This document shows, piece after piece, positions 8,757 through 16,732 of a stretch of DNA of 22,365 bases. The notes beneath the pieces were generated by a model. The model was not told where the DNA came from. It did not search any database and saw nothing but the letters and a program-made list of their open reading frames with translations. Numbering within the stretch: position 1 is the stretch's first letter; each line of letters opens with the position of its first letter. The position numbers and the translations under genes were made by a program. The stretch comes from Firmicutes bacterium UBA4981. GTDB lineage: Bacteria; Bacillota; SHA-98; UBA4971. Location of the stretch: positions 53,202 to 75,566 of the forward strand of contig DGZL01000043.1 in NCBI GenBank assembly GCA_002398515.1, read 5' to 3'.

Positions 8757-8897
8757 TGCTGAGTGGGAGGTGGTTGCGGAGAGGTTATATTCAGCGCGGA
8801 GAAGACGACCGAAATCCTGTGAGTATCATGAGTATAGAGTAGGTTAGATCGTATGAATTCGGTGGCAAATCTCCTTTTGAAGGTGAGGTTATGAGAA
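8757..8897 (+). promoter_or_regulatory. Long structured 5' leader of nhaC, class not recognised
   Basis: The leader contains a GCTGA/TCAGC stem around a 28-base loop near its start. Just before the gene, CTCCTT can pair with AAGGTGAG across a TTG loop, which would cover the ribosome binding site AGGTGAGG (8881-8888). The shape is compatible with translational control, but I do not see conserved elements of a SAM, lysine or T-box regulator. Confidence 0.35.
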
Positions 8898-10472
8898 GTG
8901 GAGTACGGATGGTTAACGATAGTCCCGCCTCTTGTTGCTATTACCCTTGCACTCCTTACTAAGCAAGTAATCATTTCGCTCCTTATTGGGATACTTTCCG
9001 GATCATTTATCCTTTCGAATTTCAGTCCTGTCGGCGCCATTAGCCTTTCAGCGATGACTATGTGGGAGAATGTCACGGATCCTTGGAATGTTGCGATCCT
9101 GATCTTCCTTGTCACGCTTGGGATACTTACGTACCTCATGGTTATTGCCGGAGGAGCGGCCGCCTACGGGGAATGGGCGACAAAGCGCATAAGATCAAGG
9201 GCAGGAGCCCAGCTTGCAAGCTTGCTTCTGGGGATAATCATATTCATTGATGACTATTTCAATTGCCTTACAGTGGGGACAGTCATGGTTCCCGTCACAG
9301 ACAGGTTCCGAGTGTCTCGGGCAAAGCTTGCCTATATCATTGATTCGACAGCTGCTCCTGTTTGCGTGCTCGCTCCTGTATCCAGTTGGGTTGTGACGAT
9401 TATGTCCACTATGGGTGAAAAGTTTCGAGATGTAGGTATTACCTTAGAGCCTTTTACAGCATTTATCAGGACTTTGCCTATGAACCTCTATGCATGGGCG
9501 ACACTTGTCATGGTTGCGTTTGTTGCAGTTACAGAACTTGATTTCGGGCCTATGGGGCGCTTTGAAAGGGAAGCAGAAGCCACAGGAAACGTCTATGGGC
9601 CTCAGGCTTCAGAGGAAAAGGTGAAGCTTCCGAAAATCAGCAAAAAGGGGACTGTTCCGGATTTGGTTGTCCCCGTTGTCGGGCTCATAGTTTTCGCTAT
9701 CCTTATGATGGCGTACACCGGCGGATATTTTGTGGAAAACATCGGGTTTCTTGATGCTGTCAAGAACACTGACGCTGCCACTGCTCTGATGTATGCAGGG
9801 TTCCTTGCTCTTGCCCTTGCTCTGGCAATGTTCCTATCAAGGGGCATCATACCGGTGGGGAGGCTTCCTGAAGCAGTTTGGCAAGGGTTCTTATCCATGG
9901 TCCCTGCTATACTTATCCTTTGCTTCGCGTGGACTATAGGCGGAATCATAAATCAACTGGGGACAGGATTGTTTCTGGCGACAAGGGTAGGGCAGGCTTT
10001 GAATCCCGCGCTATATCCTGTGATAATGTTCATCTTGTCCTGTATCATCGCATTCGCAACCGGCACTTCTTGGGGCACGTTTGCAATCATGATCCCCATT
10101 GCTGTCGACTTCGCTGTTTTGCTTGCGCCGGATCTTCTCATCGGAATGATTGGAGCAGTCCTTGCCGGAGCGGTTTACGGGGATCACTGTTCACCTATTT
10201 CTGACACTACCATCTTGTCATCCACCGGCGCAGGGTGTAATCATATTGACCACGTCTCGACCCAGCTGCCATATGCGACTGTCTCAGCTGTGATGTGTGG
10301 GATTGGGTATATAGTGTATGGATTCATGGCTCAATCAGGCGCGAATCCAGCAGTGACTGTCATTGTAAGCTTCCTCGTAACCCTGGGACTCTTAGGCCTT
10401 GTTCTCAAAGGCCTCAATGCTCTGACATTAGGATCCGAATCAGGGATGAGACCACGCAGAAGGGTTGCGTAG
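8898..10472 (+). CDS. NhaC-family sodium-coupled antiporter or transporter
   Basis: A 524-residue polytopic membrane protein of the ion transporter superfamily. Family features are the IDDYFNCLTVGTVMVPVTDRF stretch (from about residue 117), the IDSTAAPVCVLAPVSSW motif after it, GTSWGTFAIMIPIAVDF, and GDHCSPISDTTILSSTGAGCNHIDHV near residues 428-450. Members exchange Na+ for H+, and several carry organic substrates such as malate/lactate or amino acids (for example the proposed MetT methionine transporter), so the substrate cannot be fixed. The GTG start follows AGGTGAGG by 9 bases. It has its own promoter and a long leader. The position behind mtnA makes a methionine-related substrate conceivable but unproven. 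Confidence 0.88.
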   Translation: MEYGWLTIVPPLVAITLALLTKQVIISLLIGILSGSFILSNFSPVGAISLSAMTMWENVTDPWNVAILIFLVTLGILTYLMVIAGGAAAYGEWATKRIRSRAGAQLASLLLGIIIFIDDYFNCLTVGTVMVPVTDRFRVSRAKLAYIIDSTAAPVCVLAPVSSWVVTIMSTMGEKFRDVGITLEPFTAFIRTLPMNLYAWATLVMVAFVAVTELDFGPMGRFEREAEATGNVYGPQASEEKVKLPKISKKGTVPDLVVPVVGLIVFAILMMAYTGGYFVENIGFLDAVKNTDAATALMYAGFLALALALAMFLSRGIIPVGRLPEAVWQGFLSMVPAILILCFAWTIGGIINQLGTGLFLATRVGQALNPALYPVIMFILSCIIAFATGTSWGTFAIMIPIAVDFAVLLAPDLLIGMIGAVLAGAVYGDHCSPISDTTILSSTGAGCNHIDHVSTQLPYATVSAVMCGIGYIVYGFMAQSGANPAVTVIVSFLVTLGLLGLVLKGLNALTLGSESGMRPRRRVA

Positions 10473-10520
10473 TCCGGGATACGCTCCGCAAAGAACGTAT
10501 GTGATTCAGCGTTATGAGAA

Positions 10521-10591
10521 GGTGGCCGGCGCCAGGTTCCCGGGACTGCACTGCTGTGGGCCTCCCGTGAATTACATTTGAGCCGGCCACC
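10521..10591. repeat. Palindromic element between convergent nhaC and feoB
   Basis: A perfect 10-bp inverted repeat, GGTGGCCGGC (10521-10530) and GCCGGCCACC (10582-10591), encloses 51 bases. Inside, CGGGA pairs with TCCCG around a 17-base loop, and a CAC/GTG mini-hairpin lies within that. There is no T-run on either strand, so it is not a standard intrinsic terminator, although it sits where one is expected between converging genes. It may be an intergenic repeat unit, a processing or stability hairpin, or a structured RNA. Confidence 0.6.
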
Positions 10592-10662
10592 CCGTCTTGG
10601 GTTGTCTTTGACTGGAAGTCATCCGCCAATTCGGACATAGCCCCTCCGGTGATTCACTCCCG

Positions 10663-12063
10663 CTAAGCTATTCCCAGAAGTGTAGAGACTTGCGTTACCA
10701 GAAAGCATACGCCGATAGCTATGACAAGCGGCATCAATGCGGCAAAGACCGTCCATTTGAAGTTGCGGGTTTCATGCCAAATCGTCCACAAGGTTGTAGC
10801 GCACGGATAGTGAAGAACTGAGAAAGCGATGAAGCACAGCGCGGTTCGAGAGGTCCACCCGCATGACACAAGAAGGCCTCGAAGAGCGCTGAGTCTGTCC
10901 ATGTCCACCATGACTCCTCCTGAAGAATACCCCATTATCAAGATGGGAAGGACTATTTCATTTGCAGGGAGCCCCAGAAGAAATGCGGCGAGGATGAAAC
11001 CGTCAAGACCGATGGCATTGCCAAGGGGGCCAAGAGCATTTGCGAGACGGAGAAGGGGGCTTACTCCCTGGAGAGAGGTATTCGCCAAGATCCATGTGAC
11101 TATCCCTGCAGGAGCTGCCACCGCTGCTGCTCTGGCCAGAACAAATACCGTTCGGTCCAGGAATGATCGAACAAGGGCTTTCATGATTTGAGGCCGTCTA
11201 TAGGGTGGTAGTTCAATGGCAAATGCAGAAGGTATACCTTTTAAGATAGTCGAGGATAATGCCTGTGACACAATGAATGTCACCGTTACTCCGAGGAACA
11301 CGGAAAACAGCAGCCAGACCGTTGTTGTGCCTACACCGCCCACTGATGAAGTGCCTGATCTCAGGAACATGGCGGATACTAGGATTATCGCCGGGAACCT
11401 GCCGTTACACGGGACAAAAGTGTTTGTGAGAAGCGCGATTAACCTTTCTCTTGGGGAATCAATGATTCTACAAGCTACTACCCCTGCTGCATTGCATCCG
11501 AATCCCATGCACATTGTCAAAGCCTGTTTACCATGACTCCCTACACGCTTGAAGAATGTATCCAAGTTAAAGGCTATTCTTGGCAAGTATCCCAGGTCTT
11601 CCAACAAGGTAAAACACGGAAAGAAAATGGCTATCGGTGGGAGCATGACTGATACTACCCATGCAAGAGACCTATATGCGCCGAATACTGTCATACCGAT
11701 GAACCATTCTTGGGCATTGAAATGCCTGAGGACGTTCACAAAGTAGTTTTCAACTGAAAACAGAAGTCTGAAAAGAAGCGAAGAAAGCCAATTTGCCCCG
11801 ACGAGAGTCATCCAGAAAACAGCCACAAGAAGGAATAGCATGGACGGGTACCCGATTATGGGAGACGTAAGGATGTCATCCAGCGTAGACGTTAGATCTT
11901 TGCCGGATCCGCCATGACTGCGCACATTTGTCTTGCAGATCTCCTCTGAGGTTTTGCTTAACGATTCCGCAATAACGTCAGTGAGCTCGTTATCAGAAAA
12001 TGATTGGGCTTCTTCGGCTATTCTCATCACATCTTGCAATGAAGAAGGCATCGAATTTCTCAT
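10663..12063 (-). CDS. feoB: FeoB membrane subunit (split ferrous iron transporter, transmembrane part)
   Basis: 466 residues covering only the membrane (Gate) part of FeoB. After a soluble N-terminus of about 70 residues come many hydrophobic helices. The two FeoB signatures are GFGCNAAGVVACRIIDSPRERL (Cys190) and NTFVPCNGRFP (Cys219), corresponding to the cysteine-bearing GCN and CxxRxP motifs of FeoB pores. The second Gate half includes FLLGLPANEIVLPILIMGY and a C-terminal HYPCATTLWTIWHETRNFKW. It imports Fe(II) across the cytoplasmic membrane. The ATG overlaps the stop of the upstream G-protein gene by four bases (ATGA). This is a tidy coupled junction, not frameshift damage. The split lies between the helical domain of the G protein and the first membrane helix. 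Confidence 0.92.
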   Translation of the reverse strand: MRNSMPSSLQDVMRIAEEAQSFSDNELTDVIAESLSKTSEEICKTNVRSHGGSGKDLTSTLDDILTSPIIGYPSMLFLLVAVFWMTLVGANWLSSLLFRLLFSVENYFVNVLRHFNAQEWFIGMTVFGAYRSLAWVVSVMLPPIAIFFPCFTLLEDLGYLPRIAFNLDTFFKRVGSHGKQALTMCMGFGCNAAGVVACRIIDSPRERLIALLTNTFVPCNGRFPAIILVSAMFLRSGTSSVGGVGTTTVWLLFSVFLGVTVTFIVSQALSSTILKGIPSAFAIELPPYRRPQIMKALVRSFLDRTVFVLARAAAVAAPAGIVTWILANTSLQGVSPLLRLANALGPLGNAIGLDGFILAAFLLGLPANEIVLPILIMGYSSGGVMVDMDRLSALRGLLVSCGWTSRTALCFIAFSVLHYPCATTLWTIWHETRNFKWTVFAALMPLVIAIGVCFLVTQVSTLLGIA

Positions 12064-13211
12064 GCGGACATGCCACCTTCTGATACTGCTTTTCTAAGTC
12101 TTTCGAGAAGCTCTTCTGTGAGCTTCGGATCCCCGTCCAACAGACGAAGGGCAATCCACCGCGCCGGAAGGCTGCATGAATCTCCTTGGATTGCGTTCTC
12201 GATCCAAGGTTCAATGAGGCCGACAATTCTCTCTATACGCTCATCGTAGACAGGTCGTAAAGGGTCTAGCTCAATACGTCCGTCGGCCACAGCTTGGACT
12301 GTGTCCATGAGTCTTCCGAGCCCTCTGCCAAGCCTGGCTACTGTGGGAATTACAGGTACTCCGAGAGACGATGAGAGCCCTCGGATATCGATGGAGATTT
12401 TCTTTCGATAGGCTTCATCCACGAGGTTAAGAGCGACTACGACACAGGACGTGACTTCCAGTATTTCCAGGACAAGGTCAAGGTTTCTCTCGAGGCATGT
12501 CGCGTCAGTTACTACAACTGTTACATCAGGTGTGCCGAAGCAGATGAAATCTCTTGCGACTTCTTCCTCCCTCGAGCTTGACAGCAAGGAATATGTGCCG
12601 GGCAGATCTATGAGTCGGAACCACGCGCCTTTATGCATGGAGAAGCCTTCAGCCACTCGAACTGTCTTGCCGGGCCAGTTCCCCGTATGCTGATTTAGGC
12701 CTGTGAGGGCATTGAACAAGGCGCTCTTCCCGGTATTAGGGTTGCCTGCTAAAGCCACTGTGTATTTGGGCGTCGGTTTTCCTCCGATTCGCATGACACC
12801 CGGTACGGCATAGGTGAGGCGGGTTCGTGCGCGACGGATCAGCCTATTGAAATGATCCGGTGTCATCAGGCCGGCTAGTACTTGACTGCGATAATGAGAC
12901 CCGTGTGTGTTGACGTCATTATCAGGAGATGATTCACTCTCAGGAGACGGCGAAACATCCAGGGTGACTATGATCTCGTCAGCTTGTTCGCGTCTTAGCG
13001 CGACTATAGCGCCTCTTACGGAATATGCAGTAGGATCGCCTGTCGGACTTCGTCGGATAGGGGTGACTTGCGCTCCGGGAGCAAACCCGATATGCAGAAG
13101 GCGTCGTCTAGCCTGATCTTTCGAAGCAAGTCGGCATATTCTGCAGGTCACGTAGGGCGACACTGATGAAAGACGAACTACCTCTACTGCGTCGGTTCCA
13201 CGAAATGTCAT
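12060..13211 (-). CDS. FeoA-FeoB G-protein fusion
   Basis: 383 residues in two modules. Residues about 10-85 form an SH3-like FeoA domain (RRRLLHIGFAPGAQVTPIRRSPTGDP ending ALRREQADEIIV). After a linker rich in acidic and polar residues comes the FeoB GTPase: G1 GNPNTGKS (156-163), G2 threonine in GKTVRV (183), G3 DLPG (202-205), G4 NLVD (262-265), and a helical domain with PARWIALRLLDGDP near the end. GTP hydrolysis here drives or gates Fe(II) uptake through the separately encoded membrane part. The ATG is preceded by GAGGTG about 5 bases away. G4 reads NLVD rather than the NMMD common in FeoB, which still fits NKxD-like guanine recognition. A promoter for this strand is not clear. Confidence 0.92.
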   Translation of the reverse strand: MTFRGTDAVEVVRLSSVSPYVTCRICRLASKDQARRRLLHIGFAPGAQVTPIRRSPTGDPTAYSVRGAIVALRREQADEIIVTLDVSPSPESESSPDNDVNTHGSHYRSQVLAGLMTPDHFNRLIRRARTRLTYAVPGVMRIGGKPTPKYTVALAGNPNTGKSALFNALTGLNQHTGNWPGKTVRVAEGFSMHKGAWFRLIDLPGTYSLLSSSREEEVARDFICFGTPDVTVVVTDATCLERNLDLVLEILEVTSCVVVALNLVDEAYRKKISIDIRGLSSSLGVPVIPTVARLGRGLGRLMDTVQAVADGRIELDPLRPVYDERIERIVGLIEPWIENAIQGDSCSLPARWIALRLLDGDPKLTEELLERLRKAVSEGGMSA

Positions 13212-13357
13212 GATTTCACCTCATTTCCCGGTACAGCCCAGGAGCACAACCTAAGAGCGCATGATAGTTTCGAGACCCGCATGAAGAACGTCTTTACATA
13301 CTATGACTTTAAGATGGCAACAGGTTACCTTAATACTAATGGCAATAGAGCAATTGA

Positions 13358-13387
13358 TTGACCTTCCCGAAAATGGTAAGATATAAA
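13358..13387 (+). promoter_or_regulatory. Sigma-A promoter of the btu operon
   Basis: TTGACC (13358-13363) and TATAAA (13382-13387) are 18 bases apart. Initiation near 13394 puts the start just ahead of the cobalamin riboswitch, which supports the call. The remaining 146 bases back to the feo gene (13212-13357) show no further feature I can support. Confidence 0.65.
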
Positions 13388-13404
13388 TGCTCCATAATTC
13401 AATC

Positions 13405-13580
13405 TGAGACCTGACAGGTGCCCTTTCAAGGGAGAATAGGGAAGAGGAAGCAGGATATGTCCTGTAATCCCGCGGTTCCCGCCACTGTACCCGGCGAGTG
13501 TCCTTTCATTGTGCCACTCAGTATGAGGAAGGCTTAAGGATGCGCAATGACCCGGAAGCCAGGAGACCTGCCTGTCTAAG
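13405..13580 (+). promoter_or_regulatory. Cobalamin (adenosylcobalamin-type) riboswitch
   Basis: The conserved B12 box is present as GGAAGCCAGGAGACCTGCC (13554-13572). Upstream are the ACAGGTGCCC start (from 13414), the GGGAGAATAGGGAAG segment, and the core CCGCCACTG (about 13479-13487), in the order of the cobalamin riboswitch family. It precedes a terminator and the btuF-btuC-btuD-cobO genes, so bound cobalamin would reduce expression of uptake and adenosylation. Boundaries are approximate. Confidence 0.93.
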
Positions 13581-13635
13581 GTTGCTTGTTACGCCTTCGG
13601 TGAAAGGGGGTTACGGGCCAAAGGTTTGCTTTGGC

Positions 13636-13672
13636 GAGGTGCCCCGGTCGAATGTCGGGGCATCTCTCTTTT
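13636..13672 (+). terminator. Riboswitch-controlled intrinsic terminator
   Basis: An 11-bp stem, GAGGTGCCCCG (13636-13646) with CGGGGCATCTC (13656-13666), containing one G-U pair and a 9-base loop, is followed by TCTTTT (13667-13672). It lies between the cobalamin aptamer and btuF, the expected expression platform for transcription attenuation. Confidence 0.88.
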
Positions 13673-13754
13673 GCGAAAGCACAAAAGAGGAGTTTAGGGC
13701 TTGTGACAAGATAGCGACAGCCCGCAGGCCGCGGGCAAGATAGGAGGTTGTGAC

Positions 13755-14705
13755 GTGGAGGTAAAGAGATATTCGGGTCATTTCAATTTTTGGATGCCTT
13801 CAGCGTTTTCAGAATGGCTGGTCCTCGCTGTTATTATTGCGGTGCTTGGTGTCTTGACAATAGGGGGTCCTGTAAACGCTGTAGCGCGCGAAGAAGTCGT
13901 TGTTATCGACGCGTTAGGTAGGGAGATCAAAGTAGAATTACCTGTTGAGGCCATTGTGTCCATTGCTCCGAGTAACACTGAGATCCTGTTTGCTTTAGGT
14001 CTCGGCGCAAAAGTTGCAGGTGTTACCGAGGCATGTGATTATCCTCCGGATGCCAAGTCAAAACCGAAGGTCGGCCAAGTAGAGATGAATATCGAAAAGA
14101 TAGCGAAGATCTCACCTGACCTTGTGGTAGCAGTTGCAAGCATGCAGTTGCCTGTTATTGAAACCCTCTCCAATCTCGGTATACCTGTTTTGGCTCTAGA
14201 CCCAAAGAACCTCTCGGATGTTATGGATAGCATAACCTTAGTGGGCAAAGCCACAGGGACAGAGGAAGCCTCAAAATCGCTTGTCCAAAGACTTGAGAGC
14301 CGAATTCAACGTATTCAATCAAAGGCAGCTGAAGCAGTAGCAAGAGAAGGCAGGCCCAGGGTCTTTGTGGAGATATGGGACGACCCATTGATGACTGCCG
14401 GGCCAGGCACCTTCATTGATGAGCTCATCAGGATCGCCGGCGGAGAGAATATCGCGGGTGACGCAGGTATGGAATGGCCGGAGTTCAGTGTGGAGGTTGT
14501 TGTTGAAAGGGATCCTGACGTGATAATCACGGTATGGCGAGAGCCGGAAGACGTGTGTACGAGACCTGCCTGGAACAGGATATCTGCCTGCAAGACGCGA
14601 AGGATTCAAAAAGTGAATCCTGATATCCTGACTCGTCCCGGACCCAGACTGGTTGAAGGCCTCGCGGAGCTCCTGGAGATTATGCACCCGGGTTCAATCG
14701 ACTAG
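13755..14705 (+). CDS. btuF: Cobalamin ABC transporter substrate-binding protein
   Basis: 316 residues of the helical-backbone periplasmic binding protein class. Signs of a corrinoid binder are IVSIAPSNTEILFALGLGAKVAGVTEACDYP (about residues 74-104), a PKVG motif, and IWDDPLMTAGPGTFIDELIRIAGGENIA. It delivers cobalamin to the BtuCD pair encoded next. A signal sequence of about 50 residues with one hydrophobic stretch ends in AVA-RE, a plausible signal peptidase I site. There is no cysteine lipobox, unlike most binding proteins of single-membrane bacteria. The GTG start follows AGGAGG by 7 bases. Expression is expected to fall when cobalamin is plentiful, via the upstream riboswitch. Confidence 0.9.
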   Translation: MEVKRYSGHFNFWMPSAFSEWLVLAVIIAVLGVLTIGGPVNAVAREEVVVIDALGREIKVELPVEAIVSIAPSNTEILFALGLGAKVAGVTEACDYPPDAKSKPKVGQVEMNIEKIAKISPDLVVAVASMQLPVIETLSNLGIPVLALDPKNLSDVMDSITLVGKATGTEEASKSLVQRLESRIQRIQSKAAEAVAREGRPRVFVEIWDDPLMTAGPGTFIDELIRIAGGENIAGDAGMEWPEFSVEVVVERDPDVIITVWREPEDVCTRPAWNRISACKTRRIQKVNPDILTRPGPRLVEGLAELLEIMHPGSID

Positions 14706-14717
14706 TATTCCCATGGC

Positions 14718-14740
14718 ATGTGCCTTCTCGTACGGCACAT
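14718..14740 (+). other. Intercistronic hairpin between btuF and btuC
   Basis: ATGTGCC (14718-14724) and GGCACAT (14734-14740) form a perfect 7-bp stem with a 9-base loop, with no T-run after it. Such a hairpin may protect the btuF message and favour more binding protein than permease. That role is inferred. Confidence 0.5.
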
Positions 14741-14764
14741 TAATGAGAGGAGATCCAAAGACTC

Positions 14765-15832
14765 ATGAAACGGGAGCCTGTGCGCTATCTTACCTACAGG
14801 GACAGACGGAAGAAGTATCTTGTGATATTGACATCGCTCCTCCTGGCAGCCATGGTTGTTGCAGCGGGAGTGGGCGCTGTACCAATCCCTATAGCTGAGG
14901 TCTCATCAATCCTCATGTGCAGAGTTCCCTTTGTCAGCCGATGGGTGCCGAACATGGGCAGGCAGGATGCATATGAAACAATAATCCTTCAGGTAAGGTT
15001 GCCCCGAATTTTGCTCGCAGTAATAATCGGAGGCTCATTGGCAGGTGCAGGCGCCACGCTTCAGGGCCTGTTCGGCAATCCTTTGGCGGATCCGTACATA
15101 ATGGGGATATCTTCGGGAGCTGCTTTAGGAGCGACAATCGCTATTTCTTCCAGGTTGCCATCTCTTATTCCCGGACTGAGTTCTGTGCCTGTTGCTGCAT
15201 TTCTTGCCTCTGTTGCCACTATGACGATGGTATACTATCTCGCAGGAGTCTCAGGCAGGGTATCTATGGATACGTTTCTTCTTTCAGGGGTAGTTGTGAG
15301 TTCATTCCTCTGGGCGGTTATGTCCTTTATCATGATGATGTCCGGCGATTCACTGAGGGAAATCATGATGTGGCTTATGGGAAGTCTTTCAAACAAAGGC
15401 TATGCTCATGTGAAAATGGCTTCTCCTTATGCCGTATTCGGCATTTTTGTTCTGATAATCATGGCACGGGACCTAAACCTTATTTGCCTTGGTGATGACG
15501 AAGCGAGGCACTTGGGTGTTGACCCTGAGCATGCAAAGGGGATTATTATGTTCGCCTCTTCCTTGGTGACTGCAGCCTCGGTCTCCGTAGGGGGAATAAT
15601 CGGTTTTGTCGGGCTTATTGTGCCTCACGTAATGCGGATCATTCTAGGCCCTGACCATAGACTGTTGTTACCTGCTTCCGTTATTGCAGGCGGTATATTC
15701 CTTGTGTCTGCAGACACTATTGCCCGTACTCTAATCGCGCCTGCGGAAATCCCTGTCGGCGTTATTACTGCGCTTGTAGGCGCGCCCTTTTTCTTCTATG
15801 TCCTAAGACGACGCAAGGTGCCCGAGGGATGA
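14765..15832 (+). CDS. btuC: Cobalamin ABC transporter permease (FecCD family)
   Basis: 355 residues of the BtuC/FecCD family with about ten hydrophobic segments. Family hallmarks are RLPRILLAVIIGGSLAGAGATLQGLFGNPLADPYIMGISSGAALGA (about residues 78-123), GGIIGFVGLIVPHVMRIILGPDHR, and EIPVGVITALVGAPFFFYVL at the end. It forms the membrane channel for cobalamin with the ATPase encoded downstream. The ATG at 14765 is 12 bases from GAGGAG, a little long. A small hairpin separates it from btuF. Confidence 0.93.
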   Translation: MKREPVRYLTYRDRRKKYLVILTSLLLAAMVVAAGVGAVPIPIAEVSSILMCRVPFVSRWVPNMGRQDAYETIILQVRLPRILLAVIIGGSLAGAGATLQGLFGNPLADPYIMGISSGAALGATIAISSRLPSLIPGLSSVPVAAFLASVATMTMVYYLAGVSGRVSMDTFLLSGVVVSSFLWAVMSFIMMMSGDSLREIMMWLMGSLSNKGYAHVKMASPYAVFGIFVLIIMARDLNLICLGDDEARHLGVDPEHAKGIIMFASSLVTAASVSVGGIIGFVGLIVPHVMRIILGPDHRLLLPASVIAGGIFLVSADTIARTLIAPAEIPVGVITALVGAPFFFYVLRRRKVPEG

Positions 15833-15906
15833 TTCCGGAGTCAGGGGCGGATGGGATTTTGTGGCTCGGATAACTGAGAAATCAAAGAGAGTGAGACCGA
15901 CAGACG

Positions 15907-16722
15907 ATGAGACTTTGCGCGTTTTCCATATGTCACAAGTACGGTATAATAATAGCCATAGACAACGTATCATTGTCTTTGGAAAGCGGAGAATTCGTCG
16001 GTATTCTGGGCCCTAACGGTTCAGGAAAGACTACGCTCCTCCGAGTGCTGGCAGGAGCTGTGAAGCCATGCGGAGGAACTGTTCTTCTCGATGGTGAAGA
16101 TGTTCACAAGATGCGGCCTAAGCCGGTTGCCGAGAAAATTGCAGTAGTACCGCAAAACGGATATATACCCTTTCCTTTCTCTGTTTTTGAGATGGTGATG
16201 ATGGGTCGTGAACCTCACATGACGAGGTTTTCCAGGGAGAGTCCAAGAGATGTGGACATTGTCTCTCAGGCTATGGCAGCTACAGGAGTAACCCATCTTG
16301 CAGATAGGTCAGTCCTTGACTTATCTTACGGTGAGAGGCAGAGGGTGGTTGTTGCAAGAGCCCTTGCCCAGGAACCGGGAATTCTGTTGTTAGATGAGCC
16401 TACTTCGCACCTTGACCCTGGTTACCGCATGGAGATCATGGATGTTTTCAAGTCCTTGTCGAGATGCAAGAATATCGGAGTGCTGGCTGTCTTGCATGAT
16501 GTGAATTTGGCTTCCCAGTACGCAGACAGATTGATTATGTTGAATCAAGGCAAGAAAGTGGCAGACGGGATCCCCCGGGAAGTCGTAACGAAGGAGATCC
16601 TAGAAAGCGTTTACGGGGTAGAGGCTATAGTCCGGACTCACCCGGCAGTCGGTTGTCCCCAGGTGATGTTAGTGCCGGGCTTTAGGGCGGGCCAAGGTGA
16701 GGATAATCCTGCGGGAAATTGA
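15907..16722 (+). CDS. btuD: Cobalamin ABC transporter ATP-binding protein
   Basis: 271 residues with a complete ABC ATPase core: Walker A GPNGSGKT (35-42), Q-loop in VVPQNGYIPFPF, signature LSYGERQ (139-145), Walker B ILLLDEP (Asp163, catalytic Glu164), and the switch histidine in LHDVNL (His197). It is of the FecE/BtuD type that powers import of iron chelates or corrinoids. The context (riboswitch, btuF, btuC, cobO) points to cobalamin. The ribosome binding site is weak (GAGAGTGAG), and the 74-base gap from btuC holds no evident feature. The next gene starts within about 10 bases after its stop. Confidence 0.92.
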   Translation: MRLCAFSICHKYGIIIAIDNVSLSLESGEFVGILGPNGSGKTTLLRVLAGAVKPCGGTVLLDGEDVHKMRPKPVAEKIAVVPQNGYIPFPFSVFEMVMMGREPHMTRFSRESPRDVDIVSQAMAATGVTHLADRSVLDLSYGERQRVVVARALAQEPGILLLDEPTSHLDPGYRMEIMDVFKSLSRCKNIGVLAVLHDVNLASQYADRLIMLNQGKKVADGIPREVVTKEILESVYGVEAIVRTHPAVGCPQVMLVPGFRAGQGEDNPAGN

Positions 16723-16732
16723 AGGTGACGAT

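Noticed and set aside
8860..8880. T-box-like GGTGGCA in the nhaC leader
   Set aside because: Only seven bases match; the ACCGCG continuation of the T-box consensus and the other T-box elements are missing.
10829..11746. Several plus-strand open frames opposite feoB
   Set aside because: They are shadows of the well-supported FeoB membrane gene and lack family features and ribosome binding sites.
12055..12070. Frameshift breaking a single feoB gene
   Set aside because: The junction is a clean ATGA stop-start overlap, both parts are full domains, and split FeoB proteins are known in anaerobic Bacillota.
13300..13357. Possible feo promoter or iron-regulator site on the minus strand (TTGCCA repeats, GGTAACC half site)
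   Set aside because: No -10 element at proper spacing and no good palindrome matching Fur or DtxR-type operators.
13498..13743. 81-codon open reading frame after the btu promoter
   Set aside because: It lies across the cobalamin riboswitch and its terminator, which explain this sequence fully.
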